A DNA stretch of 55,590 nucleotides, from NCBI GenBank assembly GCA_005518205.2, contig RFFC02000038.1:7483-63072 (forward strand). Direction: 5' to 3'. The first letter of the stretch is position 1; each line of letters opens with the position of its first letter. This document shows, one piece after another, positions 36,397 through 45,545 of the stretch. Source of the stretch: Hormoscilla sp. GUM202 (GTDB taxonomy: Bacteria > Cyanobacteriota > Cyanobacteriia > Cyanobacteriales > Desertifilaceae). Position numbers and translations under genes: made by a program. The notes under the pieces are model-generated. The model made no database searches. It had not been told where the DNA came from and saw only the letters and a list, made by a program, of their open reading frames with translations.

Positions 36397-36541
36397 GGTT
36401 CCCGATCGGGATGGTGCTATGGCTGGCGCTACGCTGTGCGATTTGGTTCCCGATCGGGATGGCGCTATGGCTGGCGCTACGTTGCGCGATCGGGTTCCCG
36501 ATCGGGATGGCGCTATGGCTGGCGCTAGGCTGCGCGATCGG
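36397..36541. repeat. 48-bp tandem repeat, three copies
   Basis: The unit begins GGTTCCCGATCGGGATGG and continues GCTATGGCTGGCGCTACGCT. Period 48 nt (16 codons), so all copies keep the same frame and would encode GSRSGWRYGWR. Copies differ by single bases. Confidence 0.9.
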
Positions 36542-36565
36542 GTGGTTCCCAGTCTGGGTAACTCG

Positions 36566-36641
36566 GCAGGGAACAGGGAACGGGGGACAGGGAACGCGGG
36601 GAACAGGGAACGCGGGGAACAGGGAACGGGGAACGGGGAAC
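36566..36641. repeat. GGGAACN heptanucleotide tandem repeat
   Basis: Repeated GGGAACA, GGGAACG and GGGGACA words with period 7 or multiples. G runs of three to four recur regularly on the + strand. Confidence 0.92.
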
Positions 36642-36804
36642 AGCGGTAGTAACGTTATCCTGACTCGGGTTAGCAATCCGATCGGTTAGTTCGATTGTGC
36701 TGACAGAACTTTCTGGGTCTATGGTATGATCATCGTTAGGTTCTCTCTCTTTCGCTATGAGAACTTTTTGTCTATCGGGGGTGAAGGCGATCGTATCTGG
36801 CGCG

Positions 36805-36900
36805 AGGAAAGGGAACGGGGAACAGGGAACGGGGAACGGGGAACGGGGGACGGGGTAGGGTAGAGGGGACGGGGTAGGGTAGAGGGGACGGGGAAGAGGG
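36805..36900. repeat. GGGAACN heptanucleotide tandem repeat
   Basis: Seven-base GGGAACG units pass into an 18-nt unit (GGGGACGGGGTAGGGTAGA) repeated twice. Confidence 0.9.
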
Positions 36901-36903
36901 TAT

Positions 36904-36983
36904 CAGTTAGAAGGTGAGGTTGTGCTTCCCGTCTAGTGCGCGAGAGCTGGCGGTGCGATGTCTGTGGTGAGGTTCGAACGGGC
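36904..36983. repeat. 80-bp direct repeat, copy 1
   Basis: It begins CAGTTAGAAGGTGAGGTT and ends GAGGTTCGAACGGGC. The second copy is at 37153-37232 with a few mismatches. Both follow a G-rich heptamer tract. Confidence 0.88.
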
Positions 36984-37082
36984 TATCGCTTCTAGTCTTT
37001 TGGTCGGCGAAGGTGAGGTTGCGCTTCTTGTCTGGTGCGCGAGATTTGGAGTGGACGCGAGGGCTGGCGATTGCGCGAGGAA

Positions 37083-37148
37083 AGGGAAGAGGGAACGGGG
37101 AACGGGGAACGGGGAACGGGGAACGGGGAACGGGGGACGGGGAAGAGG
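37083..37148. repeat. GGGAACG heptanucleotide tandem repeat
   Basis: Six to seven GGGAACG copies in a row between the two 80-bp direct repeats. Confidence 0.92.
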
Positions 37149-37152
37149 GTAC

Positions 37153-37232
37153 CAGTTAGAAGGTGAGGTTGCGCTTCTCGTCTGGTGCGCGAGAGCTGGC
37201 GGTGCGATGTCTGTGGTGAGGTTCGAACGGGC
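37153..37232. repeat. 80-bp direct repeat, copy 2
   Basis: Near-identical to 36904-36983. It is followed by GGAGTTCGCAATAGTGGCGTCC (37300-37321), a shorter string also seen at about 36040-36061. Confidence 0.88.
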
Positions 37233-37335
37233 GATTGCTTTCCGGACTTCCCTCCAAGTTATCGTCTCTTTCGTTCCAGGGCGAGTAGGCTTGGAGGGAG
37301 TTCGCAATAGTGGCGTCCGGCGGCGGCAAGTCAAA

Positions 37336-38524
37336 TTACATCCCGGTTGAAGGGTTCTCAAAGACAAGTTCGGTAATCAATGCGCTTTCTATGAATCCTT
37401 TGATCTGAAGTTCTCGCCCTGCTTCAAACTTGTGTGTGGTAGCCGCACCTCCAATGGCCTGGATGTAGGCTTCTCCAATCCGCTGTGTCCCCAAGGAAAA
37501 TATTGCCTTGTAAGGGACATCTCCAGAGTAAGCGCTATCACTGGGGAGAGCAACAACTTCTATCTCAAAACGATTTACATCTATGTCTGGGATGTATATC
37601 GTATCGTAGATCTCCGGCTCGGTACTCTCGAAGCTCTTTAGAGAAATTGTGAAGTCTTGAATCGTCGTAAAGTCGCCTCGATCGGCAGTAAGACCAAAGA
37701 TGTCTTGACCGCTACCGCCGGTCAGAACGTCTTGACCTCCTCGACCTATCAGACAGTCATTTCCGTCCCCACCATAGAGGTAATCACGGTTCTCTTGTTC
37801 TGACTGTGATATTACGGGCACTGCTGGTTGGGACGAGTTCGTGATGTTGCGTTCGTCGATGATGTCGTTTCCCTCTCCGCCAAAGATAGTATCGTCGCCA
37901 CCAAAACCGTGAATCGTATCATTTCCGGCCAGGGCATAGATGACCTCTTTTGAGTGACTTCCTATAATGTCGTCAGCCTCGTTAGTCCCGCGCAAGGAGG
38001 GAATTCCGTGCAGAGAAGAGTGAATCCAAGCTGACAATTCATCGGTCAGTTCGACGTCCTTCAAGGTTACTGAGAAAGAGTGCTTGGGATTGCTTTCCGT
38101 CGTGCCGACAAACTCAACAACTATATCAGTGTCTACTTGTTTAAGTGATGTCTGGCTCGGCCAGGGAGCAAAAAGGGGGAGCTTTATTTGGTCTTTGTAG
38201 ATCTGGAAGTTTTCAATAAAGTCGTTTCCAAGGTCGGATAGGATGAACGTGTCGTATCCGGTTCCACCGTCAATCGTGTCATTGCCATTTCCAAAGATGA
38301 GGAAATCGTCTCCACTGCCGCCGGTTATGCTATCGTTGCCCAGACCAATGCCTCCATGGATAGTGTCGTTCCCTTCATCTCCGCTGAGGGTGTCCTTCCC
38401 ATAACCCCCACTAAGTAGATCGTTGCCTGCCTTTCCCGCCACGTAATCGTGACCACCTTCAGCATAAAGAGTGTCGCTCCCATCACTCCCCGAGATATGG
38501 CTGCTCGCACCTCCAAAACGGTTG
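37336..38524 (-). pseudogene. RTX calcium-binding repeat protein, 5' end lost at group II intron 2
   Basis: The reverse frame is open from the intron boundary to the stop. It carries nonapeptide RTX repeats (GGxGxDxLx): [68 protein letters not shown], then [26 protein letters not shown] and [20 protein letters not shown]. Such repeats bind Ca2+ after secretion, usually by a type I system. The C-terminal 130 residues ([20 protein letters not shown] onward) have no repeats. The intron 3' end falls just upstream, in phase with a coding frame, but no clear RTX sequence lies on the other side of the intron. The gene is therefore headless, or its 5' exon is not recognisable. Confidence 0.75.
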
Positions 38525-39448
38525 GTAGGGGTCGAGCTGAGAGTCTCCTCTCAACCCTCCCATTCGGAACCGGACTTGCGACTTTCACCGCATCCGGCTA
38601 CTGGTTGGTAAGCCGATGTCACTGGTAGCCGTTGATTGGATTACTCCTTTCTGGCCTTGTCCCATGAAATTTCTCCCCTTCTGGTGGTCGTAATTGACTA
38701 AATTTATGCCTAACCCGGGCGGTTCGTGACGGGAGAACTGCCAAACCCATGAGTGCCACTCTTTATTAACATGAATCCCTATAAAATAGGAATGCGCTAG
38801 TTTTTACCTGGTCAGGGCTTTAGTCCATTATATTTACCTTTCGGATTTCTCCTCCGGCTCTGTATCATGTTTAGGGTTACTTTCTCCCAAGACTTCTTAC
38901 CATATCCGTCCTATGTCAGCATATCCTCGAGCGTTACCTCGGGCATTGGCTTTTTAGGACATCCCCCCCCCTGTGGCTTTCGCTTATCATCTAACTTGTC
39001 TCCCTCCCTTCCTACCCACCCGGAGACAGCACACAGGAGGTTATTTCGTTCCTTGATACCATTATTGATGCTTTTAGGCCCCTACAATACCCCGGGAGTT
39101 CTTTGAGCACGTTGTTAGCCAGAAGACAAGACTAACACTAACTACCATTTCCCTTTTGGGCCAGCGATACAGCCTTATTGCGCTGGTTCATCTTAACGAG
39201 GCTTAAATAGGTTCGCTTTTCTAGCCATGAGCATCTTTCCTTAGCGGATTTACCGGCGATAGCTGCCAGTTCTCCTACATTTGAGTCCTTGCTTCACACC
39301 GCAGTGATGTCACTCCGCAGCATTAAGGACCGGTGTCTCTCCCGTACTTGGAGGGGGGGATTTGGACCCCCATGGTACCAAAGTTACTGGCTAATGGGAC
39401 CAGCCAGGCTTTCACTGGTTTTTCAGCTTATACCTGAACGAATCGCAC
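38525..39448 (-). mobile_element. Group II intron 2, ORF-less, with intact domain V
   Basis: The 5' end is GTGCGATTCGTTCAGG (39448) and the 3' end is CTCGACCCCTAC (38525). Domain V is complete: AGCCGGATGCGGTGAAAGTC followed by GCAAGTCCGGTTC (about 38564-38596 on the + strand), with the catalytic AGC triad and GAAA tetraloop. Length is 924 nt with no maturase frame. Segments such as TTTGGGCCAGCGATAC and AACACTAACTACCATTTCCC are shared with introns 1 and 3. It can probably still fold, but needs a protein supplied in trans. Confidence 0.92.
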
Positions 39449-39913
39449 GCCTTTCTTTCTGTCGATATTCCTGGGGTCGATTTCGCCCAAGACTTGGGAA
39501 CTCCAGTACAATGGCCAGTTACTCTGTGCTGCTTTATACATTTTTATTTTTGATTTTCAGACATTAATCAATACACCTTAAATATAAGTTAAAAAAACAA
39601 TCGTTCTTTGATAGGGAAAACCGTACTGAAATGTAGGGTTAACCGTACAGTATAAATCACCAGTACCAGTACGGTAGTGGGTTGCGAGTGGTGATGGAAT
39701 GTGCTCTGGTAGAGGGGACGGGGGACGGGGGACGGGAAAGAGGGTATGGGGTACGGTTTGGGCTCTAGGCATGGGGCTGCAATCTGGCGATTGCGGTGAG
39801 GCGTGGGGAAGGGAAGGGAACGGGGGACGAGGAAGAGGGTACGGGACTTGGGGAAGGAGTCTACGCGAACGATCTTGTGCTGGACGTTCAGCTCTGTCAG
39901 GTGCCGGTCATTC
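39449..39913. other. Spacer upstream of group II intron 2
   Basis: On the reverse strand this is the 5' flank of intron 2. Short frames are open near the junction, but no protein family is recognised. A G-rich repeat block (39714-39840) includes GGGGACGGGGGACGGGGGAC. No RNA gene is seen. Confidence 0.5.
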
Positions 39914-40849
39914 TCAAGTTCCTCGATGAGGATATCTCTGAAGGGAAGGGAAGGGAAGAGGGAACGGGGGACGGGGGTGTGTCGGGATCTCCTCGACAAG
40001 TTCTAACCTGCTTGGCGAATGCTCTTCTGGGGACCCCTTGGCAGAAACTTCCTTCATTTGGGAGCCCGCCAAAGCCTTTTGCTCCCCTGCGCTATTCTTA
40101 GCTTCGGATTTTTCTGCTACCGCTACCGGCCCACAGTCCCTCGCCGCCGATACAGTTGCCGTCTTCCTTGGGGACTTCCCATCAGACCCGATCTTCTGCT
40201 TTTCCACTCGGGCTTTTCTCCTTCGCGAGTTGGAACCCACCGGTTTCAACTCATTTTCTAATTCTTCCTCATCCCGGAAATAGCCCTTCAACTTCCCCCG
40301 CTTGCAGACGCTATTGTAGGTTAACCCAAGCTACTCTGCTATTTCTGTATACTCAAGCTCTTCATAATAATGTAAAGCAAAAGTATCGCGCATCCCTGGG
40401 GATAACGAAGCCACTGCTTGTCCGATCGCGACATCCCTTTCCTCGGACTCCAGTACCATCTGGGGCGATGCCTGGGAAGACACCGTACACAGAACCCCTG
40501 TTTCCCCCACCAATTCAATATTTTCTACCGCCACCGGGCCCCGAGAGTCTTTTTTGAGAAGATCTTTGCAGAGGTTGCTCGTCAACTGCATCAGCCAAGC
40601 CGTTAAATTTCTGATGTCGGACCCCAACTCTTGCACCTTTTCCCAAGCCTTGATCCTTGCTTGACCCAGAGCATCTTCAGCCTCCGTTGGGTTAAAATTC
40701 ATCAACCTGAGGCAGCGGTGATAAAGCTTGTCCTCTTCTTCCAGCCATACCTGCCAAAACCGAGATACTATCTCTGACGGGCCCGTCTCTGTCCAGGCCG
40801 CCCCGTCCCGAAAGTCCTTCCCTCTTGCACTCGCTGTGGCCATCATCAT
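39914..40849 (-). pseudogene. Sigma-70-family (ECF-like) sigma factor with one in-frame amber codon
   Basis: The 172-codon frame from 40849 has region 2 features (WLEEEDKLYHRCLRLMNFNP, TEAEDALGQARIKAWEKVQE and AWLMQLTSNLCKDLLKK) and the start of region 4 (ASLSPGMRDTFALHYYEELE then YTEIAE). A TAG stop (40330-40332) follows. The same frame then continues without shift into LGLTYNSVCKRGKLKGYFRD, the second half of the region 4 helix-turn-helix, then EEELENELKPVG and a charged tail to 39914. A single CAG-to-TAG change would explain it, since Gln is usual at this place. Without readthrough the product lacks its -35 recognition helix. The natural C-terminus is obscured by repeats. Confidence 0.8.
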
Positions 40850-41031
40850 AAATACCTATCTATATAAATTATTTGCAAAACATCAATGTTTCATATTATT
40901 ACAACACTAAAACATCAAGTTGTTTCGCCCAACCCAGACTACTATACAGACGCTCCTTTCCTCCCATTTTTAACCAATCCGGAGCAATATTTTCCGATTT
41001 CGGGGCGACTACAGACTGAAATTATTTTCTA
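40850..41031. other. Spacer, likely promoter side of the sigma-factor gene
   Basis: A/T-rich, with no gene seen. Confidence 0.35.
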
Positions 41032-41176
41032 GGGTGCATATCATATTTGCAAATATATCTGTAGGGGCGCTAGCGCAGCGGCTGCGCAGCAGCTAGCATT
41101 TGGGCGACAATATAAGTCAGAAATTGACAAATTGACAATTCCAAATGCTTCGCCCGTGCGCAAGTCAGATGCACCC
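41032..41176. mobile_element. 145-bp MITE with GGGTGCATATCA ends
   Basis: GGGTGCATATCATATTTGC at the left and GTCAGATGCACCC at the right are inverted. The flanks ATTTTCTA (41024-41031) and GTTTTCTA (41177-41184) are a near-perfect 8-bp target duplication. It belongs with the element at 26561-26700. The inside differs, including a GCGCTAGCGCAGCGGCTGCG palindrome. Confidence 0.8.
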
Positions 41177-41191
41177 GTTTTCTATTGTGGG

Positions 41192-41899
41192 TTAACTGCA
41201 CTGATTCTGACAGTTGTTGACATCGCTCTCGGTAACATAGATAGCCTCAGCATCCGCACTCGTAGAGCAACAATTGCGATTATTCAGACGCACAACTCTG
41301 AGAGTATATGGATAAATTCCACTATCTTCGTTGCCGAGAACAATATCACGTATGGGTCGTTGTACATCAATCTCTGTCTGCAAATTAGCAGGGGATAAAC
41401 CCGCCGAATTTTGTCCAAAATCCAGAGCCAGGGCTTGGACTCGCTCATCCCCATTATCCGGCGGATCGAAAATGGAAGGAAAGGTGATCGCCTCTAAGGT
41501 TTTGCTGTAGGTTGTATCAGTCCCCGGATCGATAATCGAATCGTAATACTCATCCATATCTAATGGATCTAATCGCCCATTCATGTCGATACTTTCAAAG
41601 GATTGCCCGTCATTGATTGACACAGATACAAAGCCTGTAAATAGATTATTCCCCGGCTCTGTACTAAAAATCGCATCCCATAGTGCCCGGAATTCTGAGA
41701 ATGACAAGTCCAATTCATCCTGCACCCCTTCTTTGAGATCGATTCGAGCATTCTCCCGAATTAGAAGTTCGTTGCTTTCTTCATTCGGTAAGCGCAGGTA
41801 AAGTTTGGTGGCAACACTTTGATATCCCTGGAGGACAACCAGTTCTATGGGATCTTCTTCACGAATAAAACATACCTCTAAGGGTTCCGTGCTTTGTTA
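41192..41899 (-). CDS. Unknown acidic protein, 5' end lost at a group II intron remnant
   Basis: The reverse frame is open from a stop at about 41900 to 41192, about 235 codons. It reads TEPLEVCFIREEDPIELVVL, SVATKLYLRLPNEESNELLI, LSFSEFRALWDAIFSTEPGN, NGRLDPLDMDEYYDSIIDPG and VQRPIRDIVLGNEDSGIYPY. It has no recognised domain, membrane segment or signal. The C-terminus is Cys-rich (NRNCCSTS and NNCQNQCS). No ATG lies near the beginning, and the frame begins where the intron 3 remnant ends, so the 5' part is missing. It could be an extracellular adhesin-type or structural protein, but that is only a guess. Confidence 0.45.
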
Positions 41900-41909
41900 G
41901 GGGTACTCA

Positions 41910-42470
41910 TTGCCGTGGCTTCCAACTATCACCGTCCTATGTCAGCATATCCGCAGGCATTACCCCGGGCATTGGCTTTTTAGGACATCCCTCTCCTCGT
42001 GGCTTGCGCAAAACATCTAACTTGTCCTACTTCCTACTGAGTAGGACAGCACACGAGAAGTTATTTCGTTCCTTGGTCTCATTTCTCGATGCTTTTAGGT
42101 CCCTACTATACCCCGGGAGTTATTCGAGTACGATGCTAACCAGGAGTGACGGTTAACACTAACTACCATTTCCCTTTTGGGCCAGCGTAATAGCCTTATT
42201 CCGCTGGTTCTGGATGACGAGGCTTACATAAGTTTGCTTGTTCTAACCATGAGCATCTGTCCTAGTGGCGTCACCGGTTCAGGCTACCAGCTATCCTACA
42301 TTTAAGTCCTTGCGGAGCACCGAGGTGATGTTACTCCTCAGCACTAAGGACCGGTGTCACCCCCGTACCTGGGGGAGGGGAATTAAACCCCCATGAGTAC
42401 CAAAGTTATCCGGCTAATGGAACCGGACCCGACTTTTACCATTGCTGATTTACGCCGGAACGAATCGCAC
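41910..42470 (-). mobile_element. Group II intron 3, 3'-truncated remnant
   Basis: The 5' end GTGCGATTCGTTCCGGCG lies at 42470 and directly follows the LRR coding sequence. Similarity with introns 1 and 2 (GGGCCAGCGTAATAG, CATTGGCTTTTTAGGACATCC, CACTAACTACCATTTCCC) continues down to about 41930, then stops. Domain V and the 3' end are missing. It is about 560 nt with no maturase. It cannot splice in cis. Confidence 0.88.
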
Positions 42471-43379
42471 CACTCCATGCCAGCCACTAGCAACATTAGC
42501 AGAGGGGGGAATTTCGCTGCTGAAATTCCAGCCTGTCTGGTTGCTCCAATTATCCCCAGAAGTACTGCTATAGAAAGCCTTCAGGGCTGCATAATCATTG
42601 GCGTCGAGCAGCGGGTTGTTTTCGTAGGCGATTGTTAAATCGCCGAGCTCGCCTAACTCAGAGGGGACGGTACCGCTCAGGGAGTTGAAGCGCAGGTCGA
42701 GCGCATGCAAATTGCTGAGCTTACCATACGAGGAGGGGATCGTACCGCTCAGAGAGTTGTTGTCCAGAAATAATTGTCGCAAATTGCCGAGCTTACCCAA
42801 CGAGGAGGGCAGGGAACCGCTCAGGTCGTTGCTTTGCAGGCGGAGGACTTGCAAGTTGCTGAGGTCGCCTAACGAGGAGGGGAGCGTACCGCTCAAGTCG
42901 TTGTTGGGCAGCCGGAGTTCTTGCAAATTGCTGAGGTCGCCTAACTCAGGGGGGAGGGTACCGCTCAGGTCGGTCCAGGACAGCTGGAACACTCGCAAAT
43001 TGCCGAGGCTGCCGAACGCAGAGGGGAGCGTACCCCAAAGGTCGGTCCAGTACAGCTGGAGCTCTCGCAAATTGCCGAGGTTGCCGAGCGCAGAGGGGAG
43101 CGTACCGCTCAGGGAGTTGTTGCTGCTGAGGTCGAGGACTTGCAAATTGCCGAGGTCACCGAGCTCGGAGGGGAGCGTACCGCTCAGGTCGTTCTGGCTC
43201 AGCTGGATTTTCGTCACCCGATCGCCGACTACCGTGACCCCATGCCAGCGAGAAACAACATTAGCGTCGGGGGGAGTTTCGCTGGTGAAGTCCCAGCCTG
43301 TCTTGTTTTTCCAGCGCCTCCCAGAAGTACTGGTATAGAGAGCCTTTAGGGCTTGATAATCATCGGGATTTAAAGTCAT
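42471..43379 (-). pseudogene. Leucine-rich-repeat protein, interrupted by group II intron 3
   Basis: ATG 43379 opens MTLNPDDYQALKALYTSTSG; an ATG at 43430 would add 17 residues. Residues about 35-45 have SRWHGVTVVGDRVTKIQL, and then eight plant-type LRR units of about 24 residues follow, of the form LSGTLPSELGDLGNLQVLDL. A second N-cap-like unit, NDYAALKAFYSSTSGDNWSN and ANVASGWHGV, follows, after which the intron begins exactly behind the GTG codon. A second LRR block would be expected after WHGV, as in the first half, but the downstream exon is absent. The repeats probably form an interaction surface outside the cell; no signal peptide is seen. Confidence 0.85.
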
Positions 43380-43479
43380 TTTTTTTGTCGGACTATTTTT
43401 TCTCGGTTCGGTCCAGGAGCGCCGCTTCATCGCGACCTCTCTAGAGAGCTGTTATCTAATCTAATAACTAGATTTCCCA

Positions 43480-43802
43480 GTGTCAACCCTGTTTTCGATT
43501 TTTTGGGAAACTTTTTGGGGAAGGGAACAGGGAACAGGGAACAGGGAACAGGGAACAGGGGGAAGGGAACAGGGGAACAGGGAACAGGGGGAGACAAAGT
43601 CTGAAAAGCTTTCTGGGAAAGGGTTTGAGCGATATATATTTTTTTTTATAGGCTTTAAGGGAACAGGGAACAGGGAACAGGGAACAGGGAACAGGGGGAA
43701 GGGAACAGGGAACAGGGAACAGGGAACAGGGGGAAGGGAACAGGGGAACAGGGAACAGGGGGAGACAAAGTCTGAAAAGCTTTTTGGGGAAGGGTTTGAG
43801 CC
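43480..43802. repeat. GGGAACA heptanucleotide tandem repeats with a duplicated flank
   Basis: Tracts of GGGAACA and GGGGGAA units lie at 43520-43588 and 43659-43762. Each is followed by the same GGGAGACAAAGTCTGAAAAG and AAGGGTTTGAGC string (43589-43630 and 43760-43802). The whole block is therefore a segmental duplication of about 172 bp. Confidence 0.9.
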
Positions 43803-44194
43803 GATAAAATTTTTTTGAAAAAAACCGAAAAAAGTAGGCTGTGGTTGAAATGCTGGATTTATCGCTGGCGCTCGCACTGAGGGAAAATCCAAAAAAAGCG
43901 CTCACACCGAAAGAAGCGCGAGCGCATTAGGGCGATCGCCTCACAGACTGCGAGAGCATCGTTCAGTACGCCGGTGCCAGCAGGTGACAACTGCGAGTCA
44001 TAACCTCCCAGGGAAGGAGCCTGTATACGCCGGTGCTAGCAGGTGGCGATCGCCATCAATAAGGTGCCACGAGAGCATCTCAAGAATGCATGAAGAAACC
44101 CGGTTTTGTGGAAAAACTGGGTTTCTGGGCTAGTATAGCTGGTAACAGCATGTTCAGATCCCCGCAGCCAAGAAGCAAAACTGGGATGCACCCA
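43803..44194. other. Spacer with short repeats
   Basis: TACGCCGGTGCCAGCAGGTG (43969) recurs with one change at about 44027. The AGAAACCCGG/CTGGGTTTCT hairpin lies at 44094-44127. ACTGGGATGCACCC (44180) is a solo end of the GGGTGCAT MITE family; a similar solo end is at 1949-1962. No gene is seen. Confidence 0.65.
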
Positions 44195-44871
44195 TCATCA
44201 TCTTGAGCTGGCGTCGTTTTTACGATGGGAATCATCGTGCCATCCATTTCTGTAATTATCTGTTCTACTCCATCTATATTGGGAATTAATGGTTCTTCTT
44301 TTTTTTGAGATATATTAACCTCACGTGCATGTTTTTGAGTAATAGCTTGCGCCGAACTAATCGGTACAGTTATACCGTAATGTTCTTGTAGTTTTTCGGG
44401 AATTCTTCCAAATGATACATCAGCGCCAAAATCGGTAATGGCTCGTTGTAATGGTAAAGAATAACCCCGGCAATGGATTTGGGCTGATGATGAAAAAGGT
44501 CGAAATACTTTACCATTTTCAACCCCAAGAAAAGTTTGTTCTATCACCTGTATCGTTCCGAACAGACTAGGCCAAGATAGTAGCTTTTTTCTATGACGAC
44601 GCCAGGAGTTAGATTTTTCACAAGCCTGAGCTTTTTTTTTCTGTTGGGAATTGCCCCAATCTTGAAGAGCCTCATTCCCCATTTTTTGTAGTTCGGAGAT
44701 GATTTTTAACTCCGTCCCGCTCGCCGTTTCACAATTGTTATCCTGATTTTCAATAATATCCAGTATAGATGAAACACGAGCTAATACATTTGGATGAGCT
44801 TGCAATCTTTCTGCTAATTCGGCAGAGCTACTATTTTGGGCAGTAACACTGTCCTTTATTAATTCAGACAT
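44195..44871 (-). pseudogene. ISKra4-family transposase, C-terminally truncated
   Basis: The frame starts MSELIKDSVTAQNSSSAELA at 44871 and runs through ETASGTELKIISELQKMGNE, FSSSAQIHCRGYSLPLQRAI, LQEHYGITVPISSAQAITQK and DGVEQIITEMDGTMIPIVKT. Homology to the copy at 7994-9335 then ends. Unlike that copy it has no frameshift in the N-terminal third (CEKSNSWRRHRKKLLSW), which shows the original frame. The catalytic C-terminus is gone. Confidence 0.88.
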
Positions 44872-45232
44872 CGTCGGCTTTGGCTTCCTCGAAAAATTGT
44901 AAATACAATTATATCACATCAGGATTAAATTTACAATTTGGGTGGGTCTCCTGGGTTTTGGGTGATAAGTAAATCTTATAGTCAAGCAAAATCAAGGGTT
45001 TCAGCCTTTTTTCCCTGGTGAAAATGTATTGTGCTATACTTTTTACCAGATAAACCCAGGAGAACCAAAATGGCTTTCCCATCCACTGTACGGACATAAC
45101 CGGCTCAAAATTGGGGTTCCACCGGTTATACTCCAGATGTAACTTCCAGTTCCAGACGAACTATTTCACGCATTTCACGCACTCTTTCATGCACTGGCTA
45201 ATAATGCCTAAGTATCACTTTTAATTACACCC
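44195..45232 (-). mobile_element. Truncated ISKra4-family element
   Basis: The end nearest the transposase start is preserved: CACTTTTAATTACACCC at 45216-45232, as in the complete element at 7655-9826. The other end is lost at about 44195, where a solo GGGTGCAT end begins. It lies beside a TnpB relic. Confidence 0.8.
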
Positions 45233-45354
45233 GTATCTTGCTAGAACCTGTTCTTCCGTTGCATAAGACTTACCCAAAGTTACCCACCACTGGACATCTT
45301 TGGAACTTACTTCCTGCTTCACTCTGGTAGTGTCGGCACTCATCCAGTCCACAG

Positions 45355-45545
45355 GCTAACACCACCTAACTGGCGGCTATCTCCAAATTAATGGAGGCAT
45401 TGAAATCCCGATCAATTTCCAGACCACAGTTGTTACACCGGAAAACTCTTTCTGATAAGGGCATTGAGTCTTTTTCGGTGTGACATATTGCAGGTCTTGG
45501 TTGAGGGATACCATCGGTCAACCACAATTAAGGTCAAACTCGGGG
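45355..45545 (-). pseudogene. TnpB (IS605/IS1341-type) C-terminal relic
   Basis: One reverse frame reads LTLIVVDRWYPSTKTCN. A shifted frame continues MPLSERVFRCNNCGLEIDRD, FNASINLEIAAS and a stop. These are the TnpB RuvC/zinc-ribbon C-terminal motifs (VDRWYPSTKTC; CNNCG; DRDFNA with the last catalytic Asp). The N-terminal part and element ends were not found. A frameshift also lies between the two cysteine pairs. It is non-functional. Confidence 0.8.

Larger units (their letters stand above)
34282..36812 (-). pseudogene. Phytase-like / choice-of-anchor-I region of the same shattered phosphatase gene
   Basis: Read in order on the reverse strand: PDTIAFTPDRQKVLIAKERE and PNDDHTIDPESSVSTIEL (36810-36660, choice-of-anchor-I start); IFLLPEFQPELVRFELDRES and LKRQDGTPLTSLPNLPEIDP (36390-36210, phytase-like esterase start); LGIDAEGIVVAPDETFWLVD then EYRP (35990-35890); TGEYLYIQEDMGGGSDKTGD then AVSLGNGEFLVTERD (35500-35370); and a long open part from about 35366 to 34284 with INIQNWPVLGMYQPDSIASY and IVTANEGDSRDYDGFSEEER. 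At least four frameshifts or gaps, plus tandem repeats, break the gene. Together with the PhoD part it recalls very large secreted cyanobacterial phosphatases. It is non-functional as a whole. Confidence 0.7.

Noticed and set aside
42685-43338. A 217-codon open frame on the + strand opposite the LRR gene
   Set aside because: It mirrors the 24-residue LRR periodicity; the reverse strand is the meaningful one.
35746-43770. CRISPR array, suggested by many short direct repeats
   Set aside because: The repeats are 7-mers without unique spacers of constant length, and no cas gene is present.
43461-43905. Open frames of 112-143 codons in three frames
   Set aside because: They are translations of GGGAACA heptamer repeats (PVPCSLF-type peptides); a 7-mer period keeps several frames open without selection.
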